Assembly: GCA_009792885.1 (NCBI GenBank)
Contig: WMCF01000008.1
Coordinates: forward strand, 17,222,952 to 17,286,951
Reading direction: 5' to 3'
DNA length: 64,000 bases
From: Eremophila alpestris peregrina
Taxonomy: Eukaryota; Chordata; Aves; Passeriformes; Alaudidae
The translations under genes and the position numbers were made by a program. Below, in pieces: positions 23,301 to 32,645 of the stretch (within the stretch, counting starts at the first letter, position 1; each line of letters starts with the position of its first letter). Below the pieces are notes generated by a model. It ran no database searches. It had not been told where the DNA came from and saw nothing but the letters and a program-made list of their open reading frames with translations.

Positions 23301-25828
23301 GAACCATAAGCCTGACAAACCGAAGCCTGTGCGGAGGAAAACAGCGACAGACAGCCTTATAGCTCCTTTGTTGGAGTCTGCTGCAAAAACCTCTCAGCAA
23401 TCCTCTGCTCATAAGAGCGAGCCAAACGCCATCCCAAGCACAAGCAGTGAGAAAAAGCACACACGGCACTTTTCCTTGGATGTTCATCCATATATACTTA
23501 GTAGCAAAAAACCCAAGCCAGAGGTTCAAGCCATCCCCTCGATGCCTACGTCAAAAAGCCAAGAGGGTGGATTTTTAAACCAGGAAGAGAATGTTGTAGT
23601 GCATGTTACCTCCTCTCTCAAAGGTACAGTATGCCATAATGCCCATACCACCTCCACAGGTCATAATTAACATAGCAATCATAAGGAACTCAGAGTTTAT
23701 TTGAACTGTTTGACCTACCTTGCTAGATTTGGAGATAGCTAGTAATCTCAAGGCTTGCAGGTCTCAGAAACAGAGGTTCTCTCTCTAACAACTATGAGGA
23801 GGGTAAGGATTATTACAGGTACAGCTGTACAAAACAGGCTGCAGGCTGTTGGTGTGGGTAATGTTTCAAATTTAAGCAGGTTTTCACAACTACAAATGTG
23901 GTCATGCGTTGCCAAGGAAATGAGGCTTGTTTAGCTTCCATGATACCCTTCCTGCTCCACCAGCACCCGGCACGTTTCAAACCTGCCTTATTTTCAAGTC
24001 ATATGGAAACTGCCATCGTAGATGACCACTACCCTGAGCAGAGACTACTAATGGCAGTTAAAGCTGCCTGTGGAAAAAAGATCTCTTAGACTACCAACTC
24101 TTAGGGGCTTGCATGTGTTTGTCACCTAGAAAATCAAAATTCAGTTTGTTGCAATTATTCTTCACGCACACTTTAAATTACCCTGTGTCTTATGTGGACC
24201 AGAAGATGGATGTTCTGAAGTGTGGGTGCTGGTCAAGGAATCAGGATTTCTGCCACTCCCTTCCCATGTGGCCTCAGAGGAGATGCTGTTTCTGTGCCTC
24301 AGTTCCCTGTTCCCTGTAAAGCCTGTCCCTTTCTTAACTCAAAGGAGTGTTTCAAATATATCAATAACTGCTAGGTGCTAGGGTGATGAGGAAAGCCATT
24401 TGAACATTAAGAAAAGTGATAGATAGTAGATAAACTGATAGACAGATATCTTCTTGTTTATTTTTGTAAGCTACTGACATAAGAAAGAAGCACTATGCAG
24501 TTGAAGTTACAGAAAAATCTGTACGTACTTAAAGCAATGGCTCTCATCTCATTACAAGCTAAGACCTCCCTCTGGGCTTCGACAGACTGACCTCTACCGT
24601 CACCCCACTGCCCAGCAAAGAAGTGATTTGAGGTATAAAAGTTTCTGTCACTTCCAAATCCCTATGCTCCTTAGAGCCCTCCAACTCCCCAATGTGCATG
24701 TGAGCTATTCTACAGCATTCCTTATCCAGTCACCTGCTCTGATTTCAACTCCTCAAAACTACTGGGGTTTTCTGGTTCAATTACCTTCACCTAAATTAGT
24801 GCTTGAATATTTTAATGGCAAAAAAATTACTGGAGTTTTGGGGCTCTGTGATTCCCCATTCACATTAAAAATTTTCAGCTTTGTTTTTGACTTAGACCTA
24901 CATTGCAGTCCATCAGGTAAGGCAGACTTAAAATTTCTGGAACGAGACTTCAGTTTATGGCAATTTGCTGAGTTCTTTCTAAAGACAAGTGGCTTACAAT
25001 GTGTAACCACTAGTTTTTCCCATTGAAAGTATCAGTGCCTCTTGTATTCCATCGCGTGGATTTCAATAGTCATAACATTTGTCAAAACATTAAATCATAG
25101 TGTTTAAAAAATACTGGCCAGACTATAGAGGGGAATAAATATACTTTTCAGTCTTTTTTTTCTTCATTTTGCAAAAATACCATTAATATAAGGAAGCATG
25201 AGCATGCGTAAAAAAGAGCGAGATTTACAAACCCCCCTTCTTGTTTGTCCCGTTTCCCTGAGCTTACAACCCTGTTGTTTTGAAACAGTCCTGTTTAGAT
25301 TTCTCAAGGATTCCCAAGAAAATTCTGTTTGGGATCCGTTTTGTATCCCCCTGAAATCAGTTGCAAGACTGCCAATGACTTTTATGGGTTCAGGACACTC
25401 CTTGCTGATGGACTGGCACAGTGAAAGACTACCTGTCCTTTATCTGTCTGCTTTGTTCTCTTGTAGACACCCCTCATCCTGCAAAAGAGATCCTGTACTC
25501 ATCCGAGACATGCAGAACTGTGCCTGCTGCTGCGGCTTTTGTCACGTGTAACCACAACCACATAGCCACGACTGCTGCTGCCACCAGTATGGCTTTGAAC
25601 CAGGTCAAGCCAGAGCCCACCCCTGCCCTGAGCTGCAACCCAGCGCACCCTCTGCTGCACATCAACACGCTGTACGAGGACCACGAGGAGGAGGTGTCGG
25701 CCATGCTGGACAATGGGCTGCACTCCCCGCCCGAGGCCGGGGAGATGCTCTCCATGCCCACCCCCAAGCAGATGCGGCTGGCGACGTTCGACGAGCCCAT
25801 GGCCATGGTGGGCTCGGTGGAGTACTGA
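5158..25828 (+). CDS. PANX2: Pannexin-2 (PANX2), three coding exons, 679 aa
   Basis: Pannexin-2 is a large-pore membrane channel of the innexin/pannexin superfamily, enriched in the nervous system in other vertebrates. The coding sequence is the join of 5158-5383, 22172-23623 and 25467-25828. Intron phases match, both introns are GT-AG, and the total of 2037 coding bases plus stop gives 679 residues, close to mammalian PANX2 length (about 677). Four membrane spans are visible at about residues 53-71, 123-145, 226-248 and 290-315. The first loop has Cys81 and Cys99, the second has Cys259 and Cys279; these are the family's disulfide cysteines. The NFT sequon at Asn86 matches the reported glycosylation site, and Arg89 matches the residue reported to line the pore constriction. 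The long cytosolic tail carries the conserved HPLLHINTLY motif and ends in ATFDEP...VEY, as in mammalian PANX2. No frameshift or premature stop is seen. Confidence 0.97.
5384..8770 (+). other. PANX2 intron 1, 5' part
   Basis: Intron sequence after the GTAAGG donor. GC content falls off after about 5900. I see no exon, RNA gene or clear repeat here; open frames are short and carry no recognisable family features. Confidence 0.7.
8771..9350 (-). mobile_element. CR1 LINE 3' fragment, minus strand, in PANX2 intron 1
   Basis: The plus strand reads CATAGAATGG then TTTGGGTTGGAAGG, which is the reverse complement of the avian CR1 3' end with its terminal octamer. It continues through the expected landmarks: CTGCTCAAAGCCCTGTCC, the TTCCAGTGCCACACCAC segment, AGTAAGGAATTTCTTCCT, the CAGGCTGAACAATCCCAG segment, and GGTGGAGTCTCATGAGAAC. 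It breaks off after the CAGCCCTGGATGC segment. It is thus a 5'-truncated copy of about 580 bases covering the end of ORF2 and the 3' UTR. The reading frame is degraded, so this is a dead copy. Confidence 0.93.
9351..17109 (+). other. PANX2 intron 1, middle part
   Basis: AT-rich intron sequence with no exon, RNA gene or clear interspersed repeat that I can support. Short frames occur on both strands and look random. A phrase at about 9575-9600 (ATTGATTTCAATGGGAAC) recalls an old amniote repeat but is too short to call. A short impure CA repeat lies near 16785-16815. Confidence 0.65.
17110..17215 (+). mobile_element. Old CR1 LINE 3' fragment, plus strand
   Basis: The segment contains CTGTGGAGGTTTTCAGTCTG, followed by a GACAAAGCCCTTATCAAGCTGGT-like stretch and then TTGACCCTGTTTTGAGTGGG. 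This follows the order of CR1 sense-strand 3' UTR sequence, in which a damaged GACAAAGCC and a GACCCTGCTTTGAGCAGG phrase precede the end. Divergence is high and the terminal octamers are lost, so this is an older copy than the one at 8771. Confidence 0.6.
17216..19272 (+). other. PANX2 intron 1, unique sequence between CR1 copies
   Basis: AT-rich sequence without a supported gene or repeat. The only notable feature is a short run of AAAC units at about 18651-18664. Confidence 0.65.
19273..19434 (+). mobile_element. CR1 LINE 3' end, plus strand
   Basis: Reads as the classic avian CR1 sense 3' end: GAGGTTGTGGCAGTCCCATC, CCCTGGAAGTGTTCAAGG, CTGGATGGGGTTTTGAGTAG, then GGTGTCCCTACCCATGGCAG and GGGACTAGATGATCTTTAAG. 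It finishes with CCAGCCCAAACC and the degenerate octamers TGTGATTTGATGATTCTATA. It is a 5'-truncated, non-coding insertion about 160 bases long in PANX2 intron 1. Confidence 0.95.
19435..22171 (+). other. PANX2 intron 1, 3' part with acceptor
   Basis: AT-rich intron sequence. The acceptor is the pyrimidine-rich TTTTCTCTCTGTTATACAG ending at 22171. No exon or clear repeat is seen before it. Confidence 0.7.
22172..23623 (+). CDS. PANX2: PANX2 coding exon 2 (main exon)
   Basis: This 1452-base exon encodes residues 76 to about 559 and most of the channel. In order it covers the first extracellular loop (Cys81, NFT at 86-88, Cys99), span 2 (about 123-145), a charged cytosolic loop with the conserved KIEKQIQSKGPGITEREKRE stretch, span 3 (about 226-248), the second loop (Cys259, Cys279), span 4 (about 290-315) and the start of the long cytosolic tail. 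The acceptor AG at 22170-22171 joins in phase 1 to restore Glu76-Glu77 as in mammals. The donor is G then GTACAG at 23624. The open frame continues 15 codons into intron 2 before a stop at 23668-23670, so intron retention would give a 574-residue form. Confidence 0.97.
23624..25466 (+). other. PANX2 intron 2
   Basis: A GT-AG intron of 1843 bases, starting GTACAG and ending CTTTGTTCTCTTGTAG. I see no repeat or extra exon inside it. Open frames here are short and do not resemble pannexin. Confidence 0.85.
25467..25828 (+). CDS. PANX2: PANX2 coding exon 3 (C-terminal tail)
   Basis: Encodes the last roughly 120 residues of the cytosolic tail, beginning with the split codon for Asp (DTPHPAKEI) and ending at TGA 25826-25828. 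The conserved PANX2 signature HPLLHINTLY and the C-terminal ATFDEP motif identify it. Sequence between these motifs differs from mammals, as expected for the fast-evolving tail. The third exon is GC-rich at its 3' half compared with its surroundings. Confidence 0.95.
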
Positions 25829-25965
25829 GGGTGGTCATGGTCCCCCAGCAATGCAATCACTGCATGAGCATGGAGAGACTTCTCACAGACTATAGCTTCT
25901 GGTAACTACACCAAACGGTTCTCCAGGATCACATCATAAGCACTGTCAGTCATTTTGCAAAATAG

Positions 25966-25971
25966 AATAAA
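25966..25971 (+). terminator. Candidate proximal polyadenylation signal of PANX2
   Basis: A canonical AATAAA hexamer lies 138 bases after the PANX2 stop codon on the sense strand. Position and sequence fit a poly(A) signal; use is unproven. Confidence 0.45.
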
Positions 25972-27236
25972 GGAGATCTGGTGTTAATAGACCTTTAACA
26001 CTAAGACAACCATTAGCTCTAACTCTAAACTATAGCTTCCTGATTTAAATGGGAATTAGCACAATTTATGAACATTAAGGGTCTAATGGCATGCCACAGC
26101 AATTTTAGTGAGTGTTTAAATCCTTTGCATTCAGAATCACTGATTAAAGTTAACATGGAGGTGAGGTATACTTTTTAATGGCAGCAGTTAAATAAGAGTT
26201 CTTTTCTAAGCAGGGAGGACTTTTTTTTTTTTTTTAATTCAGGATTATGAAACAGTTATATGCAAGCAAAATTTGTGTTTGTTTCTTTAGCTCACTGATG
26301 TTGGGCTTGATGGAGACTTAGCTGAAAGGGCCTTACTACCACCAGCATTTAAGTGCAAAAGATTGATACACTCGATCTCTTGCATTTATAAATGAAAATA
26401 CCTGAAGTATGCCCCGCCCTTTAACATGCTTATATGTTTGATGGAAGATGATTAAATTAAGAGTTTATTTTTTTAAATATATTTTACCATGGAAAAAATT
26501 TCTTTAATAACTTTTCAAACCAGGTGTTACTTTTAACAAGATGTATAGAAGAGAGTCATTGTAGCTGCTTATTTTTTCATAGTGTATTTATGAACCAGAT
26601 TAGAAACTTTCATGGGTGCTTCACTGGTATGAACAATCTTACAGAGGTCATTACAAAATATCTTACAAAATATGAAACCAGCAAACCTGTTTTCAAATAA
26701 CACACAGTTAAAGAAATCTATTAATTTAGTTCTACAGATTTGGCTAGCCCTTGATTCAGCAAAAATTAAGGCCATGGATGACACTGAAGTGACTCATGTC
26801 TAAACTAAGCACACACTGAAATGGCTTTGCTGGATCTGGGCTCTAGTGAAGGCAGACAATAATCCTGCAGTATGTGCTAACACTGATTCAATATTTGCCA
26901 TCCTTGGCTCAAAGCACATCTTCATGCCCATCTTCCTATAATTACAATATGTGTGATTTAATAGAAAACTCTAGTATAACTAAAACATCTATTAAAAGTG
27001 TATCATGCAATAACCATTCTCAGCAAAATTATAGTGAAACAAAAAGTGACTGTGTTAAAACAATATTCCTAGCTGCATTCAGAATTACAGACTGTGTGTG
27101 TTTGCTTCAAAATTATGTATAATGGTAGAAAAAAAATATGCAGCACAAATATGGGACTGAAGTCTTGAGTTTATTTTTAATTTATTACCTCAGACATGGA
27201 TATATTATACCAATATTTAATGAAAATAGTACTGAA

Positions 27237-27242
27237 AATAAA
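27237..27242 (+). terminator. Candidate distal polyadenylation signal of PANX2
   Basis: A second canonical AATAAA on the sense strand about 1.4 kb after the stop. In AT-rich DNA this hexamer also arises by chance, so confidence is low. Confidence 0.25.
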
Positions 27243-27549
27243 TGCCTATTATTCTGAATATTGTAATGTGTACTACTTCCTAGGTTAGTGTTACAACCCA
27301 CCTGTGGAACAGGGTAACTGAGGTTCTTGTCAATAGATCCCTTGAGGTGGATTAGAGTAAAATGACACTGAATGACCAGTGTGCATTTTTGAGGCAAGTT
27401 TATTTTAAAACAGTTTGGTTGCACTGGAAAGGAGGTATGTAGCCATTTTGGTTCTCCTCTATACAATTATAAAAATACAATGAAGAAAATATGTAAGGAG
27501 AAGAAAGAAAGAGAAGAAAAAGACAAGAGTAGATAGTGGGGAGGAAAGG
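27243..27549. other. Non-coding, ending in a purine-rich stretch
   Basis: Unique AT-rich sequence. About 27480-27530 is purine-rich (GAAGAAAG-like runs). No gene is seen. Confidence 0.6.
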
Positions 27550-28030
27550 TATCACCACCTGTGGATCCAGCAAAAAGACTTGATTATTGCATGTTTGGAG
27601 TCGTCATGGCAGATTTGATCTGTTGGGCCCAGCACCCACACAACAAAGAGTTTGACAGCTTAGATATATTCAGGCTTATGTGGGAATGCCCCAGTACTTC
27701 CCCCGGGGAGGGGTTTTCTTAGGGGGTCTTTTGATGGTTTGTGGCCCCTGCCAATGACATGACTGCTTCTTTGGCCCTGTTTCTAACGGTGCCAGTTGTG
27801 CCTCCTTAGGGAGGAATAGCTTCAGGCCCCTGTGTGAGTGCCCAGTTGGGGGAGAGGAAATTGGTACGATGAAAAGCATTACCCCATCTCTGCAGGATGG
27901 GCTTCTTAACAGCCTTTTACCTTATCTGGCATAAAAACGCTTTGTTTAAGACATCAGTCCCACGTTCTGAGGGGAACAATAGCAGAGCTCAACCAGCCCA
28001 CCCAAGCCACGTTCAGTCCATCACACATCG
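27550..28030 (-). mobile_element. Possible old LTR-like element, minus strand
   Basis: This block differs in texture from its flanks: moderately GC-rich, with CCCCGGGGAGGGG and a GGCATAAAAACGC phrase. A minus-strand reading runs from a TGTGATGGACTGAACG start near 28025 to a GGATCCACAGGTGG end near 27555. That would suit a degraded solo LTR of an endogenous retrovirus. I could not identify a convincing target-site duplication or a clear AATAAA, so this is a weak inference. No coding remnant of retroviral genes is seen. Confidence 0.3.
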
Positions 28031-31000
28031 TTACATGCAGTGGGGATTTTATGATAAGCAGCATGCAGGACCTGTAATTTACATAGTGTAAAGCCACCCT
28101 TACATTACTTCAGTTGTGCCCAGCTGCATGGCCTCTTTGGCCTGAGCAGCCCAATACCATAAAGGCAGCAAGGCATGGGACAGGTACTGCCAACAAGGCA
28201 GAGGGCTGGGGACAGCTGTAGGACCTGGCTGTGACACCCTGAGGTCTCAGAGCAGTGCAGCACAGAGCTGATGGGGGACATGGAGCTCGGTCCTGGGCTG
28301 CAATGGCTCCTGCTGGCTTGTCTCCTTCCTGCCCTGGGAAAAGGCACTGGCATGAATTTAAATAACAAATCTACACATGCATAGCCTGGGTCTCATTGCA
28401 CCCAAGGTACAGGAGTGGAGCATCACCTGTGACAGGATTGCAGGCAAGGTCTGTGCCTGGCCTGATGGGTTACTGCCAGTCACTCAGAGTCACCTGAAAG
28501 CAATGGCACATAGATTCTGGAGATGAGCCAAATGCCCCACTGCAATTTTTAGATGAATTAAAACCATTATAGTTCAGAACTTGTTAGACACCAATAAATA
28601 ATTAGAAGAAAAAAAAAAGAGGGAAAATTATCATAAGGCAATAATGAACTTGTTACTAAAAGCAAGGTGGAAGAATAGGACCCTGAGGCCAGTTTTAAAG
28701 TGATGTAGCTCCCTTATGCCACTGAACTTTCAATTGTCAGTAGGCAGTGTGGTGAATTTCTTGCTGGCTGCAGCTGCTCAACTGACAATTTTACAGATGT
28801 GTGGGGGAATCCTTGAGGTTGCCCATTCACTCTCCACATGGCACAGTTACATAGGTCAGCTGTATGGGTCTGAAGGGATACACCAATATATGTAAGTAAC
28901 AGTGTCAGGCAAAGCAGATTTTCTCAAAACTAAGGATCTGAACTTCGTGTAGTGTTTTGAAAGCAGCAAAATTCAATAATTGGAGAGAATTTCATTATGC
29001 AGAAAATGCAGAATGGGATTCTCAGGCATGTACTCTTACTCATCTGATGAGGGTGGTGTTTCTCAGAAGAGTTGCCCACAAAGGTTCACATGTTGCCTTT
29101 TCATCCAAGAGCAGGACTCAAGTCTGTGTGGACAAACACATTATTTTTGATACTGCTGGTTCCTATTGATTTAGCATTTGTTGCTGCCCTTGTAGAATTC
29201 AATAGCAGACTTGACTGGACCTACTTAAAGACAGGAAACCATATACCTTTCCTTGTCCCTGGGATGAGCTGAACTCAGAGAACACCCACTTTACTCATCT
29301 TTACACGTTTGCAGCAATGTCTTTCATAAGCTGCTGGTGTTGGGCACCCAGCTCTGAGTGTTAACACAGCAGCTGCTTGCTGAGGGCAGGATGGTGGCCC
29401 AGACATGGTGTCTCACTGACCAAACTAGCAGACAGCGAGTGTATCTTGGCTGATGTAGGAGTAGATAATTGATGCAGGCACAAAGCAAGCACTGCTTTGC
29501 TGAACTGAAAGGAAGGTTTCAATGCCCTGCCCACCAAAGGGGACTTACTTAAACTGAATGACCAAAGATGAGAGAGATGAGACAATGCCACATTTTTTAA
29601 ATGTCTGCTCAGCCTGAATTGCATTTACATCTCCATCTGCCTTGCCTCTGCCTAGTGGTTTCAGCTTGACAGATCTGATGACTCACATTCTTCAAGGCTG
29701 CTTTCCCATTTACTTCACAGGAAATAGGGCTGCATGTTGAGAGCACAGAAACCCCTTTCTCCAGGGTACTCTTACTCAGAGTACATTTGACAACCAAAAA
29801 GAGACACAAGTGTGTTAGAAACATCTTTTGAGCTATATTTAGGCTGTGTAAACCCAGCAGGAGATCAACCGTTTCTGTCTCACAGCAACTAGAGAAGTGC
29901 TTCTGTGGGGACTTTTCTAATGCAATAATGATTTTAGTATTGGTGTTACTAACATTTAGCTATACTGAGTAAATGTACACATACACAAACATACATTGAT
30001 TATATCAACTGTACAACTATAAATTATATATATATACATGTAAATGTGCATCTTGCATAGGAATGATCATCTTCTGTATTTCACTTTGTAAATAAGCTAT
30101 ATTTAGTAATTTCCCTTCATTTCCCATTATCACCCATTAGGCCCAATCCATCTGGTTACATGTCTTGCTGACCCCACTGGCATTTTCCAGTGCTCATCCT
30201 GCTGGTGAGGATGCTCTGGTGCTGCTGGGTGGATACTGTCAGTGAGTCAGGCCCTGATCATGGGAGCTGTTCTCTGCATTGTACTTCCAATGGCTCCTTG
30301 ACACTAAAACCCAGGGCAGAATTTATCTCTGCACTGGGGACACACTTTGCACAGTCACTTTGCACATCCTTTGTAGCTCAGAGCTGGCTCCCAAAGCCAG
30401 CATTGGACCAGAGGAAAGCAAAGCAGAGCTGAAGCTCCTGTCACTTGTCCCAGCCACCAGGTTATCTGCCAGTTAAAAGGACAGCAGGGTTAGGGCTCAC
30501 ATGCTGTAAGATGCTGCACTGAGGGAATTGCATCTCCAGCTTGAAGCAAGCTTGTCACTGCCCTCTCAGGCTTACATCAAAGGAGCAGTAATGAAAAGCT
30601 AAGTATGAGAGCATGAGCCCAGGCTCCTAAAGCCACTGACTGGATGAGAACTAAAGGCAGCCTCAAACACACTTGACCTAGCACTGCACAGGGGAAAATT
30701 CTCGCCTTTATATTACAATCACAGAAGAGTATTAATAGGAACAGTGAAAACCCATCTTTAACCTTTCAGTCAAAAGGTTCAAGAAGCTCCAGAAGAGCTC
30801 ATCCTTGTTATCCCTGGCTTAGAGTTGCCAACACTGAAACACAAGAAAGTAAAACAATTTGTCCCAAAGCTACTCCAGCTGTGTCCAATCTAATCTAAAG
30901 CTGACAATATGCCATAGGTTGGGCACTACCTGCCAGCAAAACCAGGTCAGGATGGTTTTGGGTTCTGCAGAAAAGCTCTCTGAATTCTCCTCCTACTAGA

Positions 31001-32164
31001 AAATTATTTTTTTTTTAATTCTGACATTGTGCAATCATTGTGGAATATTGATCAAGGAACGTTTCACTTTAAAGATGCAACATCTTTTCTCATTAATATC
31101 ATTCTGCCAAAATACATGCCACAGAGCACACTGGGAGTTTTTAACAATATTTTTTTGTGACACCTTCTAATATTTTCTGGCTTTTAATGATGAATATTTC
31201 ACTCTGTCTGTAAACAGAATGTAACCAATGGGAAAACATTCTGTGTACTTTATTTACAAGAAACAAATCTTCAGCTTTTGCTATTCCCCTGGATGTTAGT
31301 GTTTTTTAACTGGCTTACAACATTGTACAAGCAAAAATAATTATGAATGACAGCCACACCATTGAGGATTTCAGGGTTCTGCAAGTCAGATTCAAGGAAA
31401 TGCTGGCCTCCCAGACCTGTTGTCCTCAGTGGTTCTGGATGCTTCTTTCTTTTAATGCTTTACTGATTTGCTGTTTGTTCACAGAATGGGTTTGCCTGGT
31501 GTCAGTGCCAGCTTCAACTGAAAGAAGTTGTTGGGCCTCCTGCTGCTCTCAAGAGCAAAGAAGTTTACTGACTCTTGCTTAACTCATTTTGCTTTATAAT
31601 CACAGGGCTCATAGCAGTCACCAGTCTAGCATTCCACAAACACATCCAGGGACAGCAAAGACTACAATAAATCTCTGAAAGAGATCCACAAGCAGAATTT
31701 GACATCTTGCATGAAATAAGATGGAAAACCACCCCATAACCCACTCCACTGCAGATGGCTGCCTGTAAAGAAAAATCACACATTTAGAAGATTATACCAG
31801 TTTTTGCTCTTAGAGCTTTTATAGCATTGCAATAACCCCATGGCAGTTTACCAGCTCCTGCTCTGGAATAACAAGTTTGTGTCCAGACCCTAAGGCGCAC
31901 AGTGGAGGAGACAGATGGGTACATTTTGTTGCTGAGGAAAAGAGTTTCTGAGAGCAGTTCAGGAACTTCTTTTGCAAAGTGATGGATGTGTTCATCCATG
32001 CAAACTTGGAAAAAGGATGTGCCACAATGGGGGCTAAGAAAACTCTGTACTATTTGTCCTCTATGTACAGTCCTGCATACTTCACATTGACAGATTTATC
32101 CTGTTATTGGAAAGGCTTGGACAATATAAAGGAGTGACTAGATGTCTAGAATAAATTAATAGTC
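28031..32164. other. Intergenic, no gene seen
   Basis: Unique, mostly AT-rich sequence. Short open frames are scattered on both strands without recognisable domains. A short AT dinucleotide run lies near 30022-30036. The stretch 31015-31300 has the look of a conserved non-coding element and is listed as a finding. Confidence 0.6.
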
Positions 32165-32350
32165 AGGAGAAGGGAAGGCTCTAGGGAGATCTTACTGTGG
32201 CCTTTCAGTACTTAAAGGGTATTATAAGAAAGATGGAGACAAACTTTTTAATAGGGTCTGTAGCAATATGACAAGGAGTAATGATTTTAAACTAGAAACT
32301 ATTTTTCAGCTAGGGTTGAAAGAAGAGTTTAAACTAGGAGATATCTAGAT
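32165..32350 (+). mobile_element. CR1 LINE fragment, plus strand
   Basis: Contains, in CR1 sense order, AAGGCTCTAGGGAGATCTTA, the TTTCAGTACTTAAAGGG phrase, AAGAAAGATGGAGACAAACT, then the CAATATGACAAGGAGTAATG and TTTTAAACTAGAAAC phrases. These correspond to the last part of CR1 ORF2 and the start of its 3' UTR. The copy is strongly diverged and truncated at both ends. Confidence 0.75.
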
Positions 32351-32547
32351 TCAGACTAGCTATAAAGAATAAATGATCCAGAATAACAAAGCTGAGAGTC
32401 TGAGAAACATAGTATCCCAGGTTTCCTCATAGGATGCTTCACATGACAACAAAAATGGCAGAAGAGTCAAAGCAGCTTCTTTGAAAAGCTTAAGTATCAT
32501 GAGAATTACTCCAAGGCAATGACAGAGAGTACTTTAACACTTGGAAA

Positions 32548-32645
32548 GAAGACATGGAGGGTCACAAAGGTGATGGAGGTACTGGAGCATCTCTCCTATT
32601 AGGAAAAGCTGAGAGAGCTGGGACAATGAATATAACCTTTCAGCC
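32548..32645 (+). mobile_element. Short CR1 LINE fragment, plus strand
   Basis: Contains GATGGAGGTACTGGAGCATC, then TCTCCTATTAGGAAAAGCTG and AGAGAGCTGGGAC, matching the CR1 phrase for 'gctggagcacctctcctatgagga'. In a full CR1 this lies upstream of the sequence found at 32165-32350. The two fragments are therefore out of order and represent separate insertions or a rearranged copy. Confidence 0.65.

Larger units (their letters stand above)
25829..27242 (+). other. Probable PANX2 3' UTR
   Basis: Non-coding sequence after the PANX2 stop. Two AATAAA signals are present on the sense strand, at 25966-25971 and 27237-27242. The first would give a short UTR of about 150-170 bases, the second a UTR of about 1.4 kb. 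A T-run at about 26221-26235 and AT-rich blocks follow. Which site is used cannot be decided from sequence. Confidence 0.5.

Noticed and set aside
25421..25466. Extension of PANX2 exon 3 upstream to an ATG at 25421
   Set aside because: The sequence contains the intron's pyrimidine tract and acceptor (ending TTGTAG), and the pannexin match begins after it.
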